Shown here piece after piece: positions 17,735 through 23,783 of a DNA stretch of 64,000 nucleotides. The DNA is from Cohnella sp. SGD-V74. Lineage in GTDB: Bacteria; Bacillota; Bacilli; Paenibacillales; Paenibacillaceae. The notes under the pieces were generated by a model. That model saw only the letters and a list, made by a program, of their open reading frames with translations, was not told the origin of the DNA and did no database searches. The position numbers and the translations under genes are program-made. The stretch's first letter is position 1. Every line of letters begins with the position of its first letter. The stretch spans positions 60,868 through 124,867 of the forward strand of contig NZ_PVYW01000028.1 of NCBI RefSeq assembly GCF_003001675.1. The letters are read 5' to 3'.

Positions 17735-17941
17735 AAACGCGTCGGGGCGTCCTACTAGGGCGTGTATGCATACTCCGAGGAAAGCAGATGTTGCCGAATG
17801 TTCGTTCCATGCAAGGAACTTTTGTGAAGGCGTACTGGAGGTACGTCAAGCAAAAGTGACGAAGCAGGGGGCGAAAAGGCGGTGATAGATGCCCCTGAGC
17901 GGGTTTGCATACACGCCCTAAGGGCGACTGGCGCGTTTTTT
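17735..17941 (+). terminator. Terminator of the kdgF-like gene interrupted by an inverted-repeat element
   Basis: AAACGCGTC (17735-17743) and GGCGCGTTT followed by more T (17930-17941) look like the two arms of an intrinsic terminator. Between them lies the 165-bp element at 17756-17920. Removing the element brings the arms together as a compact hairpin with a T-tract. The interruption is inferred. Confidence 0.5.
17756..17920. mobile_element. 165-bp element with 18-bp terminal inverted repeats (MITE-like)
   Basis: TAGGGCGTGTATGCATAC (17756-17773) and GTTTGCATACACGCCCTA (17903-17920) are inverted repeats with one mismatch in 18. The interior has small hairpins (GTTCC/GGAAC and GTAC/GTAC) and no transposase. 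The size, ends and non-coding interior suggest a miniature element mobilised in trans. Confidence 0.6.
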
Positions 17942-17980
17942 CGTACGCTGGGAAGGAGGTCGGAGGGTAAGGGAGTGCCG

Positions 17981-18355
17981 CGTGGCGTGCGTGTACGTAG
18001 GCTAAAGTGGGAAGTAGTACCGTGCGGCGTGCTAATGGAGCGAGTCCGGAGGCTGGAGAGGGAAATAGTACCGCGTGGCGCGCTTATGGTGCGGAACGTA
18101 GGCTGGAGCAGGAGATAGTACCGTGCGGCGTGCTAATGGTGGGGGAACGAGGACTGGAGCGGTAAATAGTGCCGTGTGACGTGCTTACGGTGCGGGAACG
18201 TGGGCTGGGGCTGGAAATAGTACCGTGCAGCGTGCTTATGGTGCGTGTACGTAGGCTAAAGTGGGAAGTAGTACCGTGCAGCGTGCTTATGGAGCGGGTC
18301 CGGAGGCTGGAGCAGGAGATAGTACCGTGCGGCGTGCTTATGGTGCGGGGCTGAG
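17981..18355. repeat. Tandem array of about eight 51-bp repeats (family A)
   Basis: Positions of the GGCG/GACG/AGCG anchor at 18026, 18077, 18127, 18178, 18229, 18280 and 18331 give periods of 51, 50, 51, 51, 51 and 51 bp. A shortened first unit starts near 17981. The conserved part is AATAG-N2-CCGT-N4-CGTGCTTAT-N-GT, and the middle of the unit varies moderately. The region between the kdgF-like gene and the ArsR-type gene holds this array plus the inverted-repeat element and no credible gene. Confidence 0.85.
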
Positions 18356-18409
18356 CGAAGGGGATAGCTCCATTAATTAAAACTAAAATTATGTTTTAAT
18401 ACAAATATA

Positions 18410-18438
18410 TTGATGAAACGAGGGTATTGAGATAAAAT
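18410..18438 (+). promoter_or_regulatory. Promoter of the ArsR-type regulator gene
   Basis: TTGATG (18410-18415) and TAAAAT (18433-18438) are 17 bp apart in an AT-rich stretch, 37 bp before the start codon. Confidence 0.6.
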
Positions 18439-18475
18439 AAATGTAATAGTGATAATGAGAGAAGGTGGCCGGAAG

Positions 18476-19405
18476 ATGCTGGAGCTTAGTTTTAACGAAC
18501 CGGACAAGCTGGTGGCGGTAGCGCACGCGTTGTCGACGAGAGCGAGGGCGGATATGCTGCGCTTGCTGAGCACGAGGAAGATGAACGTCGTGGAAATCTC
18601 CGAACAGCTGGGCCTGCCTGTGTCCACGGTGGCGAACAACGTGAAGATTCTCGAAGCGGCCGGCCTGATCAATACCGAGCTGCTGCCTGCGACGCGCGGC
18701 GCGATGAAGGTGTGCAGCCGGAATTACGACGATATCCATTTCGATTTCAATGTCCAGAAGACGCTGCCGAAAGGCGAGAGCGGCCAATACTTGGTTGAAC
18801 TCCCGATCGGCCACTACAGCGACTGCGAAGTGTATCCGACTTGCGGACTGGCCGGTGTGGACGATTTTATATGCAAGGAGGACGAGCCGGCGCAATTTTA
18901 TCGGCCGAGACATATCGAAGCGCAGCTCATCTGGTTCCGCAAAGGCTACGTCGAATATTTGCTCCCGCTCGAAATTCCGTCCGGCGCCCGCATCGAGGCG
19001 TTGGAGCTGTCGATGGAAATCTGCTCCGAGGCGCCGAACTACGACAACAACTGGCCTTCGGACATTACGCTGTGGGTGAACGAACGGGAAATCGGCACCT
19101 GGACCAGTCCCGGCGATTTCGGCGGCCGACGCGGCAAGCTGAATCCGTCCTGGTGGGGAGACATGGCGACGCAGTACGGCTTGCTCAAGACTTGGCGAAT
19201 TACGCACGAACGGACGCTGCTGGATATGATTCCGGTATCCGATACGTCGCTCGCCGATCTGAACTTGAGCAGACGCCCGAGCGTTCGGCTGCGAATCGGC
19301 GTCAAGGAGAATGCGGTCAACAAAGGCGGGGTAAACTTATTCGGAACGCGATTCGGCGATTACGAGCAGGATATCCGGATGAAAGTGGATTACGTTATGG
19401 ACTGA
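18476..19405 (+). CDS. ArsR-type winged-helix regulator with large C-terminal sensor-like domain (copy 1)
   Basis: 309 aa. Residues about 8-85 form an ArsR-like winged helix (ALSTRARADMLRLLS, then EISEQLGLPVSTVANNVKILEAAGLI). The remaining 220 residues are a beta-rich domain not found in ordinary ArsR repressors. Its signatures are GHYSDCEVYPTCGLAG, WPSDITLWVNEREIGTWTSP, WWGDMATQYG and LFGTRFGDYEQDI. A second protein of the same length and layout is encoded at 53253-54182, beside an arabinofuranosidase gene. Here the gene precedes a sugar ABC operon, so a sugar-responsive local regulator is likely. The start at 18476 follows AGAAGGTGG. The ligand is unknown. Confidence 0.82.
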   Translation: MLELSFNEPDKLVAVAHALSTRARADMLRLLSTRKMNVVEISEQLGLPVSTVANNVKILEAAGLINTELLPATRGAMKVCSRNYDDIHFDFNVQKTLPKGESGQYLVELPIGHYSDCEVYPTCGLAGVDDFICKEDEPAQFYRPRHIEAQLIWFRKGYVEYLLPLEIPSGARIEALELSMEICSEAPNYDNNWPSDITLWVNEREIGTWTSPGDFGGRRGKLNPSWWGDMATQYGLLKTWRITHERTLLDMIPVSDTSLADLNLSRRPSVRLRIGVKENAVNKGGVNLFGTRFGDYEQDIRMKVDYVMD

Positions 19406-19415
19406 GCTCTTTGAT

Positions 19416-19464
19416 AAAATGACCTTTTGTTACACGATTCGTGAACTTAAAGGTCATTTTTTAT
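19416..19464 (+). terminator. Intrinsic terminator after ArsR-type gene (copy 1)
   Basis: AAAATGACCTTT (19416-19427) pairs perfectly with AAAGGTCATTTT (19449-19460), followed by T residues. Confidence 0.75.
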
Positions 19465-19488
19465 TACTTATATTACAAAAATATTAGA

Positions 19489-19502
19489 TGAAACCGTTGA
19501 CA
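19489..19502 (+). promoter_or_regulatory. cre (CcpA) site overlapping the -35 box
   Basis: TGAAACCGTTGACA fits the cre consensus TGWNANCGNTNWCA at all 14 positions. Its last six bases are the -35 box TTGACA of the next promoter, so CcpA binding would exclude RNA polymerase. Confidence 0.7.
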
Positions 19503-19525
19503 ATATAGAATTAAAGCCCTAATAT
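19497..19525 (+). promoter_or_regulatory. Promoter of the sugar ABC transporter operon
   Basis: A perfect TTGACA (19497-19502) lies 17 bp before TAATAT (19520-19525). It is the strongest vegetative-type promoter in the window and drives the binding protein and permease genes. Confidence 0.8.
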
Positions 19526-19532
19526 GAGTGTA

Positions 19533-19579
19533 TAGAAACAAGATTCATGTAATTAAACATTATATTTATTTTGTTTCTA
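19533..19579. promoter_or_regulatory. Inverted repeat downstream of the ABC operon promoter, possible operator
   Basis: TAGAAACAA (19533-19541) and TTGTTTCTA (19571-19579) are perfect 9-bp inverted repeats separated by 29 AT-rich bases, just after the start-site region. They may be half-sites for the adjacent ArsR-type regulator, an assignment based only on position. Confidence 0.45.
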
Positions 19580-19611
19580 AATAAGCTCGGCAAAAGATAA
19601 GGGAGGCAAAT

Positions 19612-20952
19612 ATGAAAAAGAGCTATTCGATCGTACTTGCAACACTGCTGTCCACTTCCTTGCTATTAAGCGCCTGCGGAGGCAATGACAACAAAGGCGG
19701 CAACGCTTCTCCGGCTCCGTCCGACGCGTCGTCCTCGGAAGCTTCCGCTCCGGCGGACGCGGGCAGCGGCGCCAAAGTCACGCTGTCGTTCTGGACGCTG
19801 TTCGACGGCGGCGACGGCGAGAACATGCAGACGCTGATCGACGAATTCAACAAGTCCCATCCCGATATCGTCGTCAAGAACACGAAGCTCGTATGGGGCG
19901 AATATTACACGAAACTGATTACCGCAGTCGGCAACGGCAACGGTCCGGACGTCGGCATTTCCCACACGTCCCGTCTGCCTGACCTGATCGACCAAGGCGT
20001 CGTAACGGAGCTTGACGACGTGGCTGACGCAGCGGGCGTCGACTGGGCTTCTTATAACCAAAACCTGTTGAACGCGACGGTCGTGGACGGCAAGCACTAC
20101 GCGGCTCCGATCGATACGCATCCGTTCATTATGTACTACAACAAAAAACTGCTGAAGGATGCCGGGCTGCTCGGCGACGACGGCAAGCCGGTTCTGGAAC
20201 AGTCCGCCGAAGGTTTCGACACTTTCCTGAAGACGCTTAAGGAGAAGCTGCCGAGCAAGGTAACGCCGTTCGCGCTCTCCAATTCCAACGACGATCCATA
20301 CCGCCTCTGGTGGGCGCTGTACTCCCAATTGGGCGGCAACGACATCGTATCCGACGACCTGCAGTCCGCAAGCGTCGATGCCGAGAAGGGCGCAAAAGCG
20401 GCCGATTACGTACAGAAGCTGTTCACGAACGGCTATATCAAGAAGAACGATCCGGACTTCTACAAAAACTTCCAAAGCGGTACGGCCGCCATCATGATGA
20501 CGGGCGTATGGGCGACGGGAATTTGGGAATCGACGAAAGACTTCGAGTTCGGCGCCATGCCGATTCCGAAAATCTTCGATCAAGAAGCGACATGGGGAGA
20601 TTCCCATACGATCATTCTTCCGACAACGAAGAGCAACGATCCGGAGAAACGCAAAGCCGCGCTCGTATTCGCCGACTGGGTCGCTTCCAACGGTCACATT
20701 TGGGCGAAGGCAGGCCACATTCCTTCGAAGCCTTCCGTCATCGAAAGCCAGGAGTTCAAGGATCTGCCGTACCGCAGCGACTACGCGATGGTAGCCAGCA
20801 CGGTTAAATTCAACAAGCCTTCCACGAAAAACTGGCAAATCCGCGACAACGCCTCGTTCAAATTCCTGAACGAAGTCTGGGCGAACAAGATGTCTCCGGC
20901 GGACGCCATGGTCAAACTGCAAGAGGGCGTCCAAAAAGTGCTTAGCGAATAA
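19612..20952 (+). CDS. Sugar ABC transporter substrate-binding lipoprotein (family 1)
   Basis: Membrane-anchored receptor for a mono- or oligosaccharide importer. The signal peptide ends in LLLSACGG (Cys22), then a Gly/Ala/Ser/Pro linker, then SFWTLFDGGDGENMQTLIDEFN typical of the SBP_bac_1 family. GGGAGG precedes the ATG. 446 aa. A perfect 16-bp hairpin separates it from the permease genes, a common way to keep the receptor message more abundant. Context with GH43 and GH2 genes suggests an arabino-, xylo- or galacto-oligosaccharide. Confidence 0.93.
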   Translation: MKKSYSIVLATLLSTSLLLSACGGNDNKGGNASPAPSDASSSEASAPADAGSGAKVTLSFWTLFDGGDGENMQTLIDEFNKSHPDIVVKNTKLVWGEYYTKLITAVGNGNGPDVGISHTSRLPDLIDQGVVTELDDVADAAGVDWASYNQNLLNATVVDGKHYAAPIDTHPFIMYYNKKLLKDAGLLGDDGKPVLEQSAEGFDTFLKTLKEKLPSKVTPFALSNSNDDPYRLWWALYSQLGGNDIVSDDLQSASVDAEKGAKAADYVQKLFTNGYIKKNDPDFYKNFQSGTAAIMMTGVWATGIWESTKDFEFGAMPIPKIFDQEATWGDSHTIILPTTKSNDPEKRKAALVFADWVASNGHIWAKAGHIPSKPSVIESQEFKDLPYRSDYAMVASTVKFNKPSTKNWQIRDNASFKFLNEVWANKMSPADAMVKLQEGVQKVLSE

Positions 20953-20977
20953 GACCGAACGATAGACATACATGTTC

Positions 20978-21014
20978 CGACAAGCTTGCGGTTCGCGCAA
21001 CCGCAAGCTTGTCG
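20978..21014 (+). promoter_or_regulatory. Perfect intercistronic hairpin between binding-protein and permease genes
   Basis: CGACAAGCTTGCGGTT (20978-20993) and AACCGCAAGCTTGTCG (20999-21014) form a 16-bp stem with a 5-base loop and no T-tract. It is likely an mRNA-stabilising or partial termination element. Confidence 0.65.
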
Positions 21015-21040
21015 ACCACAAAGGAAGAGGCGAGGCGCGA

Positions 21041-21931
21041 ATGAGGATGAACAAATGGAGGGCGGACGTACAGGCGTTCCTGTTCCTGTTGCCGTTCCTT
21101 CTCGTTTATGTACTGTTTACCTTCTGGCCGATGATCAAGGGCGTGCAGATGACGTTCTACAAGTGGACGTTGATCAAGAAAATGCAATACGTCGGCTGGG
21201 ACAACTATCGGCGGATGCTGCAGGATCAGGAAATGTGGGACGCTCTATGGCATTCCACGATTTTCGTTCTGTTGACGACGCCGACGATGCTCGTGCTCGC
21301 TATCGTGCTGGCGATGATCGCCAACCGCAAGTCGCGGCTGCAGAAGTTTTATCGCAGCATTTTTTTCTTGCCAAGCGTATTGTCCGTTGCGGTCGCATCG
21401 TTTCTGGGACTGTTCGTGTTCCAGCCGTATACGGGACTGGTGAACTCCGTACTTCATTTGCTCGGCGTGTTATCGGATCAACGCGAGATCTTCTGGCTGA
21501 CGGAAACGAATCTCGCCTGGATTGCCATCTCTCTCATTACGCTGTGGTGGACGGTAGGTTTTAATTTCATCTTGTATTTGTCCGCCATGCAGGATATTCC
21601 CGATGAAATTTACGAGGCCGCCCGGTTGGACGGCGCGAACGATAGACAGGTGTTCTGGCGCATCACTCTTCCGTATTTGAGCCCGATCACCAAGACGATT
21701 ACGATGCTTCAGATCATCGCTTCCTTCAAAGTCTTCTTGCAGATCTACATCATTACGGGAGGCGGACCGCTCGATCAGACGCGTCCGATTATCCAATTGA
21801 TCTACCAGACGGGCTTCAGGAAGAACGATCTCGGCTATGCGGCCACGATGTCGTATATGCTGTTTGCGATTTTGCTGGTGCTGTCCATTATCCAATACGT
21901 CATTAACAACCGGAAAGGAGCGAATGCCTAG
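21041..21931 (+). CDS. Sugar ABC transporter permease (MalF/UgpA type)
   Basis: First membrane subunit of the importer, 296 aa from the ATG at 21041 (GGAAGAGG upstream; the longer frame from 20972 runs through the hairpin). Six hydrophobic segments are seen, and the EAA loop EIYEAARLDGANDRQVFWRI is near residue 195. The next permease gene begins directly after its stop codon. Confidence 0.93.
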   Translation: MRMNKWRADVQAFLFLLPFLLVYVLFTFWPMIKGVQMTFYKWTLIKKMQYVGWDNYRRMLQDQEMWDALWHSTIFVLLTTPTMLVLAIVLAMIANRKSRLQKFYRSIFFLPSVLSVAVASFLGLFVFQPYTGLVNSVLHLLGVLSDQREIFWLTETNLAWIAISLITLWWTVGFNFILYLSAMQDIPDEIYEAARLDGANDRQVFWRITLPYLSPITKTITMLQIIASFKVFLQIYIITGGGPLDQTRPIIQLIYQTGFRKNDLGYAATMSYMLFAILLVLSIIQYVINNRKGANA

Positions 21932-22738
21932 ATGAAATGGTTCTATCGCATCGTCTCCGTGGTGATGGCCGCCATCTTCCTCTTGCCGGTCATCTGGATG
22001 CTCGTCGTCTCGATCAAGGAAGAAGGCATGAAGATTGTAACCGTCGTTGACTGGTTCACGCCGCCTTACTCCTTGGCGGTATACGATCAAATTTTGAACG
22101 GCACGAAGCTGACGGACTGGCTTCTGAACAGCGTGCTCGTGGCGGTATTCGTCACGCTGTTGACCGTTGTCGTCGCGGCCATGGCGGGGTTTGTCCTCTC
22201 CAAGGTTCCGTTCCGCTACCGCGCGGTCGCTTTCTTCTTCATTCTCTCCGGCTTGCTGATCCCGGGCGAGGCGATCATCATTCCGCTGTACCAAGTCGCG
22301 AAAGACATGAACCTGCTGAACTCCTACGAAGGCTTGATCATTCCGGTGCTGGCGTCTCCGGTCGCCGTCATCGTTCTGAAGAGCTTCTTCGACGGCGTGC
22401 CGAACGATCTGCTGGAAAGCGTACAGATCGACGGAGGAGGCACTTGGCGCATTTTCACGAGCATTATGATTCCGCTTATCCGTCCGGCTCTCGCCTCCAT
22501 GGCGATTCTGACGTTCATCGGTTCCTGGAACAACTTCCTGTGGCCGTTCTTGTCCATTACCGACGATAACTTGTTTACGCTACCGATGGGTATCCCGACG
22601 TTGATGAGCCAGTATTCGGAAGATTACGTCAAGCCGATGGTCGTCAACACGATCGCTTCCTTGCCGATCATGCTGCTGTTCATCATCTTCGAGCGCCAGA
22701 TCGTGAAAGGCGTCAGCCTGTCGGGGATCAAAGGGTGA
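21932..22738 (+). CDS. Sugar ABC transporter permease (MalG/UgpE type)
   Basis: Second membrane subunit, 268 aa, with six helices and the EAA loop LLESVQIDGGGTWRIFTSIM. It ends in QIVKGVSLSGIKG, the usual MalG-type tail. No ATPase gene follows, so a shared MsmX-type ATPase is expected. The stop overlaps the next GTG. Confidence 0.93.
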   Translation: MKWFYRIVSVVMAAIFLLPVIWMLVVSIKEEGMKIVTVVDWFTPPYSLAVYDQILNGTKLTDWLLNSVLVAVFVTLLTVVVAAMAGFVLSKVPFRYRAVAFFFILSGLLIPGEAIIIPLYQVAKDMNLLNSYEGLIIPVLASPVAVIVLKSFFDGVPNDLLESVQIDGGGTWRIFTSIMIPLIRPALASMAILTFIGSWNNFLWPFLSITDDNLFTLPMGIPTLMSQYSEDYVKPMVVNTIASLPIMLLFIIFERQIVKGVSLSGIKG

Positions 22739-23748
22739 CGGAGAAGGCGGCGGAGCGCAAGCGGGAGAGGGCCATCGACCTCTTCAAAGGCTTGCTCGTT
22801 CTCGGCATGGTGTACTGCCATACGCTGCAATTTTTCAGCGATCCGCAAGTGTATCCGAACGGACAGAAGTTTATCGAAGTCATCAATCTGATCACGTTCT
22901 CAGGCTTCGTATTCAGCTTCGGTTACGTCTCCCAGCTGTCGTATTACGGGAAGCCGTTCCGTCTGGCTGCGCCTCGCATGCTGATGGCGGCGCTCAAGAC
23001 GTTGGTTGCTTTCTACGTATCCGGAGCGGCCTTTCGGCTGTTTATCGACGGCAGAGTGCTTTCCTGGGCGAACATCAAACCGATTTTGACGCTGAACGAT
23101 ATGCCCGGCTGGTCCGAATTTCTGGCCTCGTTCACGTATTTGATGATTGCAGGTTTAATCTTGTTCGTGCCGCTGCGACGGCTGGCCGAGATCAAATGGC
23201 TCGGCTTCGTCGTCGCCGGCGCGCTGCTGCTGACGACGTTTATCCCTTACGGCTCGATTCATTGGATGAAGTGGGGACCGCTTATCGGAACGAGGGATTT
23301 TGCCTCCTTCCCGGTGCTGCAATACTTTCCTTATTATTTGCTCGGCATGCTGTTCGCGCGCTACCGCATCGTATGGGATTGGCGCGTGCTCGCGGGGGCG
23401 ATCGTCGCTTCGGGCGCGTTCGTGTGGAAGTGGCTGTCCACGGAAGGGCAGCCGCTTCCCGAGCGGTTTCCGCCTTCGATCTGGTGGATCGTCGGACCCG
23501 CGCTGCTGCTGTACGGCTATTACTTGCTTAGCCGGTTGATGGAGAAGTATCCGGCTCCGTTCGTTCCGCTGGAAGCGATGGGCCGCAACGTGCTCTGGTA
23601 TCTGGTCATGAGCAACGTCCTGATCTTCGCGCTCAAGGGCAATCAGCAGGACAACTTGCTGCTCAGCGCATGGGACGGATTTCTGATGGCGCTCGTCTTG
23701 CTCGGAGTCGTGTCGTTCAGCGTCTGGATTATTACGAAGAAACGCTAA
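22735..23748 (+). CDS. Multi-spanning membrane protein related to acyltransferase/HGSNAT-type proteins
   Basis: 337 aa with about ten hydrophobic segments. The N-terminus RERAIDLFKGLLVLGMVYCHTL resembles the R-x(3)-D-x(2)-KG/RG start and early membrane His of acyltransferase-3 and DUF1624 (heparan-alpha-glucosaminide N-acetyltransferase-like) proteins. It starts at a GTG overlapping the permease stop and so belongs to the sugar operon. It may add or remove an acyl group on a surface glycan or sugar. The substrate is unknown. Confidence 0.65.
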   Translation: MTEKAAERKRERAIDLFKGLLVLGMVYCHTLQFFSDPQVYPNGQKFIEVINLITFSGFVFSFGYVSQLSYYGKPFRLAAPRMLMAALKTLVAFYVSGAAFRLFIDGRVLSWANIKPILTLNDMPGWSEFLASFTYLMIAGLILFVPLRRLAEIKWLGFVVAGALLLTTFIPYGSIHWMKWGPLIGTRDFASFPVLQYFPYYLLGMLFARYRIVWDWRVLAGAIVASGAFVWKWLSTEGQPLPERFPPSIWWIVGPALLLYGYYLLSRLMEKYPAPFVPLEAMGRNVLWYLVMSNVLIFALKGNQQDNLLLSAWDGFLMALVLLGVVSFSVWIITKKR

Positions 23749-23783
23749 AAATGCTTATTAAGGCAAGAGTGCGGAGGGTGCAA

